DNA of 60,863 nucleotides from Bacillota bacterium (GTDB lineage Bacteria > Bacillota > Clostridia > Tissierellales > Peptoniphilaceae): the NCBI GenBank assembly GCA_023443025.1, contig JAEZWM010000061.1, positions 1 to 60,863 of the forward strand, written 5' to 3'. A program made the position numbers and the translations under genes. The notes beneath the pieces were generated by a model that ran no database searches, was not told the origin of the DNA, and saw only the letters and a list, made by a program, of their open reading frames with translations. Shown one piece after another: positions 35,649 to 45,226 of this stretch; positions within the stretch are counted from its first letter, which is position 1, and the number at the start of each line of letters is the position of its first letter.

Positions 35649-36410
35649 CTAATTATTTCTAATTAACTCTTTCGCAAGCTTTTTATAAGCTTCTGCACCC
35701 TTTGATTTCTCATCATAATCGATTACACTTAGACCATGGGATGGTGCTTCAGCAACTCTTATATTTCTCGGTATAATGCTTTTAAAAACTTTATCTTTAA
35801 AATATTTTTTAACTTCCTCGACGACTTCAAGTGCCAAGTTGTTTCTACCATCAAACATAGAGAGCAGAACTCCCTCTATCTCTAAATCAGGATTTAAACT
35901 GCCTTTAATTAGCTCCAGTGTTTCAATTAACTGCGATACACCTTCTAGTGCATAGTATTCGCATTGTATAGGTATAAGTACCGAGTTTGCAGCCACCAGT
36001 GCATTGATACTGAGCTGTCCAAGAGAAGGAGGACAATCTATCAATATAAAATCATAATCATCGACAACTTTTTTGAGTGTATTACGGAGTCTAGTCTCCC
36101 TTTGACTTAGCATTACCAGTTCTACCTCAAGACCGGCAAGATCCGGGGTAGCAGGGAGAATATCAACATTTATTGAAGATGTTTTAACAATTGTGTCTAT
36201 AGGATCATTTTGATCTATCATTATTTCATACACCGTATGTTCAAGTATACTTTTGTCAATACCAAGCCCGGAAGTAGCATTTGCCTGGGGATCAACGTCT
36301 ACGACGAGAACACGTTTTTTAAGCTTGCCAAGGGCAGATGCAAGATTTACAACTGTAGTTGTCTTTCCAACACCACCTTTTTGATTAAAAACACATATGC
36401 TTTTTCCCAT
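35649..36410 (-). CDS. parA: Chromosome-partitioning ATPase ParA (Soj)
   Basis: A 253-residue deviant-Walker ATPase: FNQKGGVGKTTTVVNLA (signature Lys and Walker A), VVDVDPQANATSGLG and DFILIDCPPSLGQLS. It forms dynamic gradients with ParB in segregation and regulates DnaA in Bacillota. The start at 36410 follows GGAGAGG; an upstream TTG in frame overlaps that site. First gene of the parA-parB-cyclodeaminase operon, next to the parS array. Confidence 0.95.
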   Translation of the reverse strand: MGKSICVFNQKGGVGKTTTVVNLASALGKLKKRVLVVDVDPQANATSGLGIDKSILEHTVYEIMIDQNDPIDTIVKTSSINVDILPATPDLAGLEVELVMLSQRETRLRNTLKKVVDDYDFILIDCPPSLGQLSINALVAANSVLIPIQCEYYALEGVSQLIETLELIKGSLNPDLEIEGVLLSMFDGRNNLALEVVEEVKKYFKDKVFKSIIPRNIRVAEAPSHGLSVIDYDEKSKGAEAYKKLAKELIRNN

Positions 36411-36685
36411 ATACCTCTCCAATTAAATGTTAATCTTATTTTTAACAATCTCAATAGTCTCTATTAATATTGCTGCTTTTTTGTATATTATCACTACTTT
36501 TAGCGCATGAACTTCATATACTATTATTATAGCATAATGAAATATATATACCAATGGATAGATTGAATATAATATACTTTAATGGATAATTTGAATAAAT
36601 GATAATTTATCTAGATATGTTTGACTTATTATAGGAATTATAAATGTTTGAACAGTTAATATTCTTAATGAATTGAAATATAAAA

Positions 36686-36701
36686 TGTTTCACGTGAAAC
36701 A
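36686..36701. other. parS site 1
   Basis: TGTTTCACGTGAAACA, an exact match to the Bacillota parS 16-mer bound by ParB. Confidence 0.95.
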
Positions 36702-36864
36702 AAAATTTATGTATTAATGCATAATGATACTATTATAAATTTATTTAAAAGTGTACATTTTATTCATATGCAAATATAGGATATAGTTTTATGAACATTC
36801 TTGAAATTATAAATCTTATATATTATCCCTTGTAGTTATAGAATCATAATTTTAAATAAATAAA

Positions 36865-36880
36865 TGTTTCACGTGAAACA
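36865..36880. other. parS site 2
   Basis: TGTTTCACGTGAAACA, exact consensus; the palindrome extends by A/T and further on both sides (AAATG...CATTT), giving 22 bp. Confidence 0.95.
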
Positions 36881-37140
36881 TTTTCAAATGCTTGCTTATA
36901 TTACTTATATAGAAGCATATTTAATTTATGCATTAAACTCATTAATCGAGAATATATATTCTAATGTGCATATATAAATTTGCTTTATTTAATAATGTTT
37001 AAAAAGAACACTTTAAATATGGTTCATGTCTAATATTTATAATGACAAGAATAATAAAGCAAAATTTTATATTCGAAATAAATACTGTTATTTTTGTAAT
37101 ATAAAATATGGGTAAATCATCAAAAGTATGATAATTACAT

Positions 37141-37156
37141 AGTTTCACGTGAAACA
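37141..37156. other. parS site 3 (one mismatch)
   Basis: AGTTTCACGTGAAACA, 15 of 16 positions of the consensus, with the first T replaced by A. Confidence 0.85.
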
Positions 37157-37350
37157 ATTCTATAGTCGATATATAATTCGTAGATCAGAACATGAAATTC
37201 AATTTGAGTATACAATAGTTTTAGTATTTGAATTAAAAAATATGAATGGAGTAACTTGCAGTTTTTAAATACTGAACTTGTTACTCTAGCATTCGCGTTG
37301 ATCATATGTTACTTCTTTATTACTAATTTACTTGAATTATATTAGAAATA

Positions 37351-37384
37351 AAATGCAATTGTTTCACGTGAAACAATTGCATTT
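37351..37384. other. parS site 4 inside a 34-bp perfect palindrome
   Basis: The exact 16-mer parS at 37360-37375 is the centre of a perfect palindrome that extends nine further bases on each side (AAATGCAAT / ATTGCATTT). It can be read as an extended ParB site or as a hairpin that could also end cinA transcription together with site 5. Confidence 0.93.
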
Positions 37385-37403
37385 GTTTAATGTTTATTTA
37401 TTA

Positions 37404-37419
37404 TGTTTCACGTGAAACA
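37404..37419. other. parS site 5, next to the cinA stop codon
   Basis: TGTTTCACGTGAAACA, exact consensus, two bases from the end of cinA; flanked by A/T to make an 18-bp palindrome. Confidence 0.95.
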
Positions 37420-37421
37420 TT

Positions 37422-38639
37422 TTATCTTAAAAGATCTCTTAATAGTGCACTGAGTACCTCTCGTGTGACTCGATGTCTTATTTCGTTTCGTGAACCTTTA
37501 AAAGTCCTTCCATTTTTATAGATCTTGTCCTTATACTTATATCCATAATAACAAAGACCAACTTGATCTCCATCCGGACCTGCATATCCCGTAGTTGCGA
37601 TGCAAATATCTGCACCTGTTTTAATCTTTAATCCCTCAAGCATTTCATCGAGAACTTCACTACTAACTGCAGTATACCTATCCAAGGTCGACTGATTAAC
37701 ACCTAAAATATCCGATTTGGCGGCATCACTGTAGACTATATATGATTCTTTAAGAACGCTTGAGATTCCGGGATAATTTATCAATGTAGAAGCTATCATT
37801 CCACCGGTAATAGATTCAGCACATGATATAGATAAATTCTTTTCTAGTAATAGTTCACCAACCCTTGCTTCGAGAGGTCTATTATCATAACCCAAATAGT
37901 TGTCTTTAAATCTATTTTTAAATTCTTTTTCATAAGGTTCAAACAAGAGCTCTGCTTCAGTTTCATTCTTTGCTGCTGCTGTCATTTTAATAACTAAGGC
38001 TTCTTTTTTTGCATAAGGGGCAATTGTAGGATTACTTTGGTTTTCTATCAAATCATCTATCGTTTTTGACATTTGCCATTCGCCCATCCCGGTTATCCTA
38101 TAAAATCTTGAAAAGTACTTCTTTTCACTATACTTTGATAAATAGCTATGAACGTATTCTTCATACATTGGTTCCATTTCTGAAGGGGGACCGGGGAGTA
38201 TAGCTATTGTTTTGTTTTCTTTTTCTATTATGCATCCATCTGCAGTTCCATTTCGATTTGGTAGTATTATTGCGTTTTTTGGAAATTTTGCTTGCTTTAC
38301 ATTGTTCTCCAATGCATTATCGTTATTGTCAAAATAATCTTTTAATCTATTATAACTGTCTTCGTTTGTAACAAGGGGAAGACCAAGAACCTTAGCACAA
38401 GTTTCCTTAGTTATATCATCTCTAGTAGGTCCTAATCCTCCTGTCAGAATTATAAGATCGTTGTCAGTAAGTGCTTCATTGATTGCGTCAGACAGTCTAA
38501 CTTCATTATCTCCAACTGTAGTGTGTTTGAAAACTGATATTCCTAGCTCCGCCATTTTTTCAGAAAGATACTTTGAGTTAGTGTTAAGAATATCTCCAAG
38601 TAGTAATTCAGTACCCACTGAAATTAATTCACATTTCAT
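37422..38639 (-). CDS. cinA: CinA-type nicotinamide-nucleotide amidase / competence-damage protein
   Basis: A 405-residue two-domain protein. The N-terminal MoaB/MogA-like (COG1058) domain has VGTELLLGDILNTNS, LTGGLGPTRDDITKE and LPGPPSEMEPM and is a pyrophosphatase-type domain; the C-terminal PncC domain has SCAESITGGMIASTLINYPG, VYSDAAKS and ATTGYAGPDG and deamidates NMN. Typical length. It follows the 780-bp gap left of rsmG, an unusual spot, since cinA usually lies near recA. A GAGGTGAT site precedes the ATG. Confidence 0.95.
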   Translation of the reverse strand: MKCELISVGTELLLGDILNTNSKYLSEKMAELGISVFKHTTVGDNEVRLSDAINEALTDNDLIILTGGLGPTRDDITKETCAKVLGLPLVTNEDSYNRLKDYFDNNDNALENNVKQAKFPKNAIILPNRNGTADGCIIEKENKTIAILPGPPSEMEPMYEEYVHSYLSKYSEKKYFSRFYRITGMGEWQMSKTIDDLIENQSNPTIAPYAKKEALVIKMTAAAKNETEAELLFEPYEKEFKNRFKDNYLGYDNRPLEARVGELLLEKNLSISCAESITGGMIASTLINYPGISSVLKESYIVYSDAAKSDILGVNQSTLDRYTAVSSEVLDEMLEGLKIKTGADICIATTGYAGPDGDQVGLCYYGYKYKDKIYKNGRTFKGSRNEIRHRVTREVLSALLRDLLR

Positions 38640-39397
38640 AATATCACCTCATATAAAATATTTATCTATAGTTTGTTAGTTTATTAATTAACATTTGCTC
38701 TATTACTCGATTTGCCTATTTAAGGCTCTAATTTCACTTTAGAGAGCGTTTCGCAACTTTTGTATAGAATTATACTATATTATAAGTATCTGTAAGTATA
38801 GAAGGGGGAGCCTTTCAAGATTTTTGTATACTTATCCTTTGCACAGAATATTATTACATCTATCTTCAATGAATCCTTTTCACTGTTTTTTGTTCCGATA
38901 TAATATTATACCACGAGATTATCAAATAATAATTTACAGAATAATAATTAAATACCATATAGCCAAGAGAATTTGTTTTCATTAAGAATAAATTAAGTCA
39001 GGATTGTATCTACTTGTCTTGCTTTACTTAAAAAAATATAAATGGATTTAAACTGAAAGCTAGTCGGGAAAGAACTGTTTTCCGTTGCATTTCGTTGCTA
39101 ATCTTTGATTTCAAAGTTTTTATATTATTTGTTTGAGATGTGCACTTATACATAGGCTTTCTTTTTTACTAACCTTACACTACTAAAAACTGACTGCTTT
39201 ATAGTGTTCCCGCCACTTGTGTGGTTCAATCGCTCCTATTTCAAAGTAGATAATACTAGATTAAGTAGAACATATGTGGTTAGAAGATTTAGAGAAATGA
39301 TGATTCGAAAATATCTTTAAGATTTGATAATTCGCCCATTGTTTAACTCTATAGCATGGTCTAATTTTTTACTTTACTAAAACCGAATTTTACCATG
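38640..39397. other. Gene-free 0.76-kb gap between cinA and rsmG
   Basis: No ORF with a ribosome site is visible. It must hold the cinA promoter. One bulged inverted repeat is present at 38794-38833: AAGTATA and TATACTT as outer arms around an inner hairpin and a 10-nt spacer. A short hairpin with a CCC-containing loop (AGTG, TTCCCGC, CACT) lies near 39197-39211. No tRNA or known RNA is recognised. Confidence 0.6.
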
Positions 39398-39425
39398 AAA
39401 AAACGAGCATTTTGTGCTCGTTTTT
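39398..39425. terminator. Terminator of the jag-mnmE-mnmG-rsmG series
   Basis: AAAAACGAGCA / TGCTCGTTTTT stem with a 5-nt loop, overlapping the rsmG stop codon, with an A run that is a T run on the minus strand. Confidence 0.85.
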
Positions 39426-40131
39426 ATAGTGGTTTACTTTTTGGTTTACCGCCCGCTCTTGGGTATTTTTTAGGGGTGTTTTTTAATTTTTCTATAATCA
39501 CTAAAAACCTTTTATGATCTCCATCGATTAGCTCATATTCTTTTGCGGCTTTTAGTTTTGCCCCTAATATATCTATGGCATTTTTTGCTTCTTTAACTTC
39601 ATCCATGCCGCTTGAGCCCTTCATGGATATGAAATGTCCTCCAACTTTTACAAAAGGTATACAGTATTCTGAAAGAGTGTTAAGCGAAGCTACTGCTCTT
39701 GAGATACAGATATCATATTTTTCTCTGTATTTTTCCTCTCTTCCAAGTTCTTCAGCTCTTGCGTGAATTGCATTGACTTTTTTTAGACCTAAATCTTCAA
39801 TTATGAATTCTAAAAATCCAATCCGTTTTTTTAGTGAGTCAAGAAGCATGAAATTTGTGTCAGGCATCATAATAGCTAATGGTATTCCGGGAAAACCGGC
39901 ACCTGTTCCAATATCTATGACTGATTTTGCATCTTTTATCTCACTTTCTTTTAAAGGTAGAAGGCAGTCATAAAAGTGTTTAATATCAAATTCTTCATCC
40001 TCTGTGATTGCGGTTAAATTAAATTTTTGGTTCCACTCAAGTACGAGCTCTTTGTATCTTTTAAGCTTTTCAAGCTTATCTTTTGTTATATCTATTGCAG
40101 CATTTTCCAATAGTTCTATAAGTTTAGTCAT
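39424..40131 (-). CDS. rsmG: 16S rRNA m7G527 methyltransferase RsmG (GidB)
   Basis: A 235-residue SAM-dependent methyltransferase acting on G527 of 16S rRNA. Motifs: KYKELVLEWNQKFNLTAITEDEEF-type N-terminus, the SAM-binding VIDIGTGAGFPGIPLAI, AIHARAEELG and SRAVASLNTLSEY. The tail ends KKYPRAGGKPKSKPL as is usual. The start overlaps the mnmG stop by 8 nt, a conserved coupling. Confidence 0.96.
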   Translation of the reverse strand: MTKLIELLENAAIDITKDKLEKLKRYKELVLEWNQKFNLTAITEDEEFDIKHFYDCLLPLKESEIKDAKSVIDIGTGAGFPGIPLAIMMPDTNFMLLDSLKKRIGFLEFIIEDLGLKKVNAIHARAEELGREEKYREKYDICISRAVASLNTLSEYCIPFVKVGGHFISMKGSSGMDEVKEAKNAIDILGAKLKAAKEYELIDGDHKRFLVIIEKLKNTPKKYPRAGGKPKSKPL

Positions 40132-42019
40132 TTTGCCTCCTTTGCATCTCCAGGTGAATCAAAAGCACATTGATATCTGAAGGGGAGACTCCTGAAATTC
40201 TACTAGCTTGTCCAACAGATTCAGGTTTAAAATTGTTTAATTTTTGAACTGCTTCATTACTTAGTCCTTTGACATCTTTGTAGTCTTCTATTTCTGAAAG
40301 TGATTTTTTCTCCAGTTTTTTAAACTGTTCTATTTGAAACATCTGCTTTTCAATATATCCTTCATATTTAATGATGGTTTGAACTTGGTTTTTTACTTCT
40401 CTTTCAAGTTCAGTTCTACCGGAATCCAGAACAGCAAGAGTTTCATAATCAACTTCAGGTCTTCTGATTAATTCGTAAAGCGATAATGCAGTTTTAAGCT
40501 CTGTAGTTCCTAAGGATTTTAGCTTTTCGTTATTTTCGACTGTTGGTGTTATAATCACCTTTTTCAGTCTTTCGAGTTCACGTTCAATTGCTTTTTTCTT
40601 CTCGATAAATCGAGAATATCTCTCTTCAGTTACCAGCCCTATATCATAACCCTTTTGAGTGAGCCTAAGATCTGCATTGTCCTGTCTTAGGGTAAGTCTA
40701 TACTCAGCTCTTGAGGTCATCATTCTATATGGTTCATTTGTGCCTTTGGTTACTAAGTCATCGATTAAAACTCCGATATATGCATCGGATCTATCGAGAG
40801 TAAAAGGCTCTTTTCCTTTAATATTACAATATGCGTTAAGTCCTGCGATAAGGCCTTGTGCTGCAGCTTCTTCATAACCGGATGAACCATTTACCTGTCC
40901 GGCAAAAAAAAGATTCTCTATCTCTTTATGTTCAAGTGTTTGTTTCAAAATGGTTGGGTCTATACAATCATACTCAATACCATATGCTGGTCTCATGATC
41001 TTTACATTTTCCATACCAATTACTGATTTGTACATATCGATTTGCACTTCATAAGGTAGGGTGGAGCTAATGCCCTGAGCATACATCTCACATGTATCGA
41101 GTCCTTCCGGCTCTAAGAAGATTTGATGCTCGTCTCTTTCCGGAAACCTAACAATCTTATCTTCAATTGAAGGGCAATATCTTGGTCCAATACCTGCAAC
41201 TTCCCCTGAATACATAGGACTTCTATTTAGGTTTTGCTGGATGATCTCTTTAGTTTTTAATGTAGTATAAGTTAGGTAGCAGTCCCTTTGCTCTCTTTGA
41301 ACATCCTCAGGTTTATTCATAAATGAGAACGGAATAATCTCATCATCACCTTTTTGAACTTCCATAACATCCAAGTTAACAGAATCCATGTGAACTCTTG
41401 CGGGAGTTCCGGTTTTAAACCTTCTAAGTTCTATATCATGCTCCTTTAAAGAACTTGACAAAAACTCGGCAGATGTCATCCCATGAGGTCCACCGGTATA
41501 CTGTAGCTCTCCCATGAGTATAAGTCCTTTTAAATAAGTTCCTGTTGCTATAATTACGGTTTTACCTTTGTATATTCCACCTGCTAATGTCTTAACTCCG
41601 ACAACTTTTTTATCTTCTATAATTAACTCATGTGCCTCTGCTTGAATAAGGTCTAAGTTTTCCTGTTTTTCTAATACCTTTTTCATTTCCATATGGTATC
41701 TATACTTGTCTGCTTGAACTCTTAATGAATGCACTGCAGGTCCTTTTGAAGTATTGAGCATTCTGGACTGAATAAAAGTTTTATCTATATTTAATGCCAT
41801 CTCTCCGCCGAGTGCATCTATTTCTCTAACTAAATGTCCTTTCCCTGTACCTCCGATATTTGGGTTACAGGGCAGGTCTGCTATTGATTCCATACTGATG
41901 GTCATGATTAAAGTTTTAAGTCCAAGTCTAGCTGTTGCAAGTGCCGCTTCGCAACCTGCATGTCCGGCACCTATTACAACTACATCGTATGTTCCATCAT
42001 CAAAGTATTTCATTTCCAA
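40124..42019 (-). CDS. mnmG: tRNA uridine 5-carboxymethylaminomethyl modification enzyme MnmG (GidA)
   Basis: A 631-residue FAD enzyme that, with MnmE, modifies U34 of certain tRNAs. FAD motif DVVVIGAGHAGCEAA, ADLPCNPNIGGTGKGHLVREIDALGG-type signature region, GLDTCEMYAQGIS and FFAGQVNGSSGYEEAAAQG are visible. TTG at 42019 has AGGTG at 5 nt; an ATG two codons in (42013) is 11 nt from that site, so the start is ambiguous by two residues. It follows mnmE by 15 nt. Confidence 0.97.
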   Translation of the reverse strand: MEMKYFDDGTYDVVVIGAGHAGCEAALATARLGLKTLIMTISMESIADLPCNPNIGGTGKGHLVREIDALGGEMALNIDKTFIQSRMLNTSKGPAVHSLRVQADKYRYHMEMKKVLEKQENLDLIQAEAHELIIEDKKVVGVKTLAGGIYKGKTVIIATGTYLKGLILMGELQYTGGPHGMTSAEFLSSSLKEHDIELRRFKTGTPARVHMDSVNLDVMEVQKGDDEIIPFSFMNKPEDVQREQRDCYLTYTTLKTKEIIQQNLNRSPMYSGEVAGIGPRYCPSIEDKIVRFPERDEHQIFLEPEGLDTCEMYAQGISSTLPYEVQIDMYKSVIGMENVKIMRPAYGIEYDCIDPTILKQTLEHKEIENLFFAGQVNGSSGYEEAAAQGLIAGLNAYCNIKGKEPFTLDRSDAYIGVLIDDLVTKGTNEPYRMMTSRAEYRLTLRQDNADLRLTQKGYDIGLVTEERYSRFIEKKKAIERELERLKKVIITPTVENNEKLKSLGTTELKTALSLYELIRRPEVDYETLAVLDSGRTELEREVKNQVQTIIKYEGYIEKQMFQIEQFKKLEKKSLSEIEDYKDVKGLSNEAVQKLNNFKPESVGQASRISGVSPSDINVLLIHLEMQRRQND

Positions 42020-42034
42020 TCTATCACCTTCTTT

Positions 42035-43408
42035 TTATTTTCCTATACAAAACTCGCTAAATATCTTATCTAATACTGATTCAGGCGTGGTTGATTCTCC
42101 GGTAATCTCACCTAGCTTTATCCATGCATTTCTTAAATCCACTTCTACACAGTCGATTGGGATGTCCATCTCCAGTGCATTTAGTGCCTCTGTTAAGCTC
42201 TCCAGGGACTCTCTTAAGAGCATTTCATGCCTGGAGTTTGAGATTATGATATCGCTGTCCATATTTATATCTCCTAAATAAAATAACTCTACGATAGCAT
42301 CTTCGAGCTCTTTTATTCCTATTTCTTGATTCATTGAAGTTTCTATTATTTTAACATCTCCAATTATGGACTCAATTTCATCTTTAGTAGTTATACTTCC
42401 CAAATCCACTTTGTTTAAAAGCACTATAACTTTTTTATCTTTTATTATATCTAGGATTTTATGATCTTCGTCATCGAGTTCATTTGAAGTGTCAAAAATA
42501 GCTATGATTAAATCAGCGTTTTCTGAAAGTTCTAGTGATCTTTCAACTCCAATTCTCTCAACTACATCGTCTGTTTCTCTAATCCCTGCTGTATCCACAA
42601 GTTTTATTGCAACCTCGTTTATATTGATAAACTCCTCGATTACATCTCTTGTAGTGCCCGGAACATCGGTAACTATTGCTCTGTTTTCTCTGGTTAAATT
42701 ATTTAAAAGTGATGATTTGCCGACATTGGGTTTACCTAGAATAATGGTATTTACTCCGTCTCTTATAATTTTACCTTTATTTGCAGTATTTATTAGATCA
42801 GAAAGTTCTTGTTTAAGTTTTTTTCCATCTTCAATTATCTTTGAGGTGTCAAGCTCTTCTTGCCCATCTTCAGAAAAGTTTATCGCCACTTCAACGAACA
42901 TCAGTATGTTCATAAGACTTTCCCTAAGCTCTGACATCTTATCTTTAAGTCCGCCTTTTAATTGGTTTATTGACTGTTTATACGAGGACTCAGTTTTTGA
43001 TTTTATAACTTCTATAACTGCTTCCGCTTGGGATAGGTCAAGTCTGCCGTTTAAGAAAGCTCTTTTTGTAAACTCTCCTCTTTCCGCAATCTGAGCACCT
43101 CTTTTTAGAAGAAGTTCCAGTACCTTTTTAACGCTTACGATACTCCCATGAGTGTAGATTTCGACCATGTCCTCTTTTGTGTAGGTGTAAGGTGCATACA
43201 TAAATGCAACTAAAACCTCATCTATTAATGTTTCACCATCATATATATGTCCATAGAGTAATTTTCTATTGTTTTCTTCTTTAACTTCTGAGCTTGCAGG
43301 TTCGAAAATCGACTTTCCAATTTCGATTGCAGTTTTCCCACTCATTCTCACAATCCCAATCCCTGCTTCGCCTATTGAAGTTGAAATTGCTGCTATTGTA
43401 TGATCCAT
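42035..43408 (-). CDS. mnmE: tRNA modification GTPase MnmE (TrmE)
   Basis: A 457-residue GTPase partner of MnmG. N-terminal THF-binding domain (TIAAISTSIGEAGIGIVR, RAFLNGRLDLSQAEAV), central G domain with GKPNVGKSSLLN (P-loop), DVPGTTRD, DTAGIRETDD and NKVD, and the conserved C-terminal FCIGK with the catalytic cysteine. Full length. It lies 121 nt after jag, with a terminator between. Confidence 0.97.
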   Translation of the reverse strand: MDHTIAAISTSIGEAGIGIVRMSGKTAIEIGKSIFEPASSEVKEENNRKLLYGHIYDGETLIDEVLVAFMYAPYTYTKEDMVEIYTHGSIVSVKKVLELLLKRGAQIAERGEFTKRAFLNGRLDLSQAEAVIEVIKSKTESSYKQSINQLKGGLKDKMSELRESLMNILMFVEVAINFSEDGQEELDTSKIIEDGKKLKQELSDLINTANKGKIIRDGVNTIILGKPNVGKSSLLNNLTRENRAIVTDVPGTTRDVIEEFININEVAIKLVDTAGIRETDDVVERIGVERSLELSENADLIIAIFDTSNELDDEDHKILDIIKDKKVIVLLNKVDLGSITTKDEIESIIGDVKIIETSMNQEIGIKELEDAIVELFYLGDINMDSDIIISNSRHEMLLRESLESLTEALNALEMDIPIDCVEVDLRNAWIKLGEITGESTTPESVLDKIFSEFCIGK

Positions 43409-43485
43409 TGATCTATTCTGCCTTTCTTATTCTTTTCTCCTATTATATATTATAAATTAATTTTATACTAATATGTAATTCAATT

Positions 43486-43518
43486 AAAGAGAACCCGGAT
43501 TTCCGGGTTCTTTCTTTC
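43486..43518. terminator. Terminator after jag
   Basis: AGAACCCGG / CCGGGTTCT, 9-bp perfect stem with a 4-nt loop and T-rich flank on the minus strand, 11 nt past the jag stop codon. It separates jag from mnmE. Confidence 0.85.
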
Positions 43519-43529
43519 AATTTAAGGCT

Positions 43530-44288
43530 TTACTTTTTGTTGTACTTGATTATTACTCTACGATAAGGCTCGTCGCCTTCACTTATTGTACTGATTCCAC
43601 TTACTTTTTGAAGTGCTGAATGAATGATTCTTCTTTCATATGGATTCATCGGTTCTAATCTCATATTTCTTCTAAATCTCTTTGCTCTTTCAGCAGTTTT
43701 CTCAGCCAATCTTACAAGTGATTCTTCTCTTTTCTTTCTGTATGAATTTATGTCGATAACAACTCTGGTATATTCTTGTTCAGATTTGTTTTGAGCTAAA
43801 TTCAATAGATACTGGATGGCATCTAGAGTCTCGCCCCGCCTACCGATAATGATCCCTATGTCGCGATCGTCGGCATTTATAATTTCTATTTCTATTCCTG
43901 ATTCGGTGTGTTCTACTCTTAAATCAGCTTTTACATCCATACCTTCTAGTATGTCTTTAAGTAAATTCTCTGCTATAGAATTAGAGTCAGTGGTAACTGA
44001 AGCCGGTTTCACATCTTCTACTTCTTCTATTATAGCCTTTTCTTCTACAACTTTAGGCTCAGGTTTTGAATCTGCAAACACTTCTTCTATGATTTCAAAC
44101 ACATCTGACGAATCTTCTGCAATACTAACTTTAACTACTGCATCTTTTGACCCGATAAAACCAAATAGTCCGCTCTTTGGTTCTTCGATTACTTCAACAT
44201 TTACTTTTTCTCTGGTCGTATTTAATGCTTCTACTGCTTGAGATACAGCTTCATCAACTGTTTTCGCTGTTCTAATTACCGATTTCAA
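43530..44288 (-). CDS. jag: RNA-binding protein Jag/KhpB (SpoIIIJ-associated)
   Basis: A 252-residue RNA-binding protein with a Jag-N domain (SVIRTAKTVDEAVSQAVEAL, then PKSGLFGFIGSKDAVV), an acidic linker, a KH domain (DIGIIIGRRGETLDAIQYLL) and a C-terminal R3H domain (AERAKRFRRNMRLEPMNPYERRIIH). It works with KhpA in RNA chaperoning and cell division control. Start overlaps the yidC stop by 4 nt. Confidence 0.95.
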   Translation of the reverse strand: MKSVIRTAKTVDEAVSQAVEALNTTREKVNVEVIEEPKSGLFGFIGSKDAVVKVSIAEDSSDVFEIIEEVFADSKPEPKVVEEKAIIEEVEDVKPASVTTDSNSIAENLLKDILEGMDVKADLRVEHTESGIEIEIINADDRDIGIIIGRRGETLDAIQYLLNLAQNKSEQEYTRVVIDINSYRKKREESLVRLAEKTAERAKRFRRNMRLEPMNPYERRIIHSALQKVSGISTISEGDEPYRRVIIKYNKK

Positions 44289-44998
44289 CTAGCTGTTTCT
44301 CCTTTCTCTTTAATGAAGAACTTAATAACTGTACGAGCTACTAATTCAACAATATTACTTGATGCCCAGAATAATATCATACCTGAAGGCCAGCTTCTTG
44401 CGAATATAAACATCATTACCGGCATCATAAACTTCATGGTCATGTTCATAGATTTCATTCTATCGTCGCCAGCAGGTTGCTGAGACTGCATGATTGAAGA
44501 ATATGCAAACATACTCACTGCATAAATTAATGGTAGACCATAAATATATGGATCTGCATTACTTAAATCAGGCACCCATAAGAAATTCTTAGCGATCTCA
44601 TGGATTTGAGATGCATTGTCAAGCATATAATTACCAGGATTCCTAATTACATTTAGCATAGCAAATATTATTATGATTGGAATAAGCATTGGTAAACATC
44701 CGCTTGCCGGATTATAATTATGTTCTTTATATAGCTCCATGATCTTTTTATTTTGAGTATTCGGATCATTAGCATATTTTTTTCTTATCGCTTCAACCTG
44801 AGGATTTAATTCTTGACCTCTTTGAGCATTTTTTGTTCCTTTTAAAGTCAATGGCATGGTTATAATCTTTTGTAGAACCGCCATTGTGATCAGTGCTAGT
44901 GCATAGTATGACACATTACTTGGCTCAGGTCCAAGTGATTGAAATGATTGGTATATAAATTTCAATATAGCACCTAACGCATTTGTTAATATACTCAA
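44285..44998 (-). CDS. yidC: Membrane protein insertase YidC
   Basis: A 237-residue Oxa1/YidC insertase. Core motifs: YYALALITMAVLQKIITMPLTLKGTKNAQ, ELNPQVEAIRKKYANDPNTQNKKIMELYKEHNYNP and GCLPMLIPIIIIFAMLNV, followed by three more membrane helices. Unlike many Bacillota homologues it has no lipobox; the N-terminus goes directly into the core. The start is TTG, preceded by AGGAGG at 5 nt. Followed by jag, preceded by yidD (12-nt gap). Confidence 0.95.
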   Translation of the reverse strand: MSILTNALGAILKFIYQSFQSLGPEPSNVSYYALALITMAVLQKIITMPLTLKGTKNAQRGQELNPQVEAIRKKYANDPNTQNKKIMELYKEHNYNPASGCLPMLIPIIIIFAMLNVIRNPGNYMLDNASQIHEIAKNFLWVPDLSNADPYIYGLPLIYAVSMFAYSSIMQSQQPAGDDRMKSMNMTMKFMMPVMMFIFARSWPSGMILFWASSNIVELVARTVIKFFIKEKGETAS

Positions 44999-45010
44999 TT
45001 TAACCTCCTG

Positions 45011-45226
45011 TTAATCCAAAGGATCATATCCACCTTTTGAAAATGGATTGCACCTTAAGATTCTCCAAACGCTTTTTATTGTGGCTTTAAAAAAACCGTA
45101 CCTGCTATATGCTTCCAGTGCATATTGAGAACATGTCGGATAATACTTACATTTATTGGATCCTAATAATCCTGAAATATATTTTCTATATAACTTAATT
45201 ATCGAAACCATTAATCGATTAATCAA
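45011..45226 (-). CDS. yidD: Membrane protein insertion efficiency factor YidD
   Basis: A 71-residue amphipathic protein that assists YidC. Signature: IKLYRKYISGLLG, CKYYPTCSQYALEAYSRYG and LRCNPFSKGGYDPL, with all three conserved cysteines. The start is a TTG that shares TTGA with the rnpA stop; the SD GGAGAG is 7 nt before it. A later ATG at 45211 is the alternative. Confidence 0.95.
   Translation of the reverse strand: MINRLMVSIIKLYRKYISGLLGSNKCKYYPTCSQYALEAYSRYGFFKATIKSVWRILRCNPFSKGGYDPLD

Larger units (their letters stand above)
36411..37421. other. Gene-free centromere region with five parS sites
   Basis: One kilobase of very AT-rich DNA between the parA start and the cinA stop holds no convincing ORF. 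It contains five parS-type palindromes within 735 bp (36686-37419). The parA promoter must also lie here. The region is about 9 kb from oriC, as expected for Bacillota centromeres. Confidence 0.9.

Noticed and set aside
42489..43094. 201-codon plus-strand ORF opposite mnmE
   Set aside because: It lies fully antisense to the GTPase domain of a well-conserved gene; composition is that of a reverse-frame shadow.
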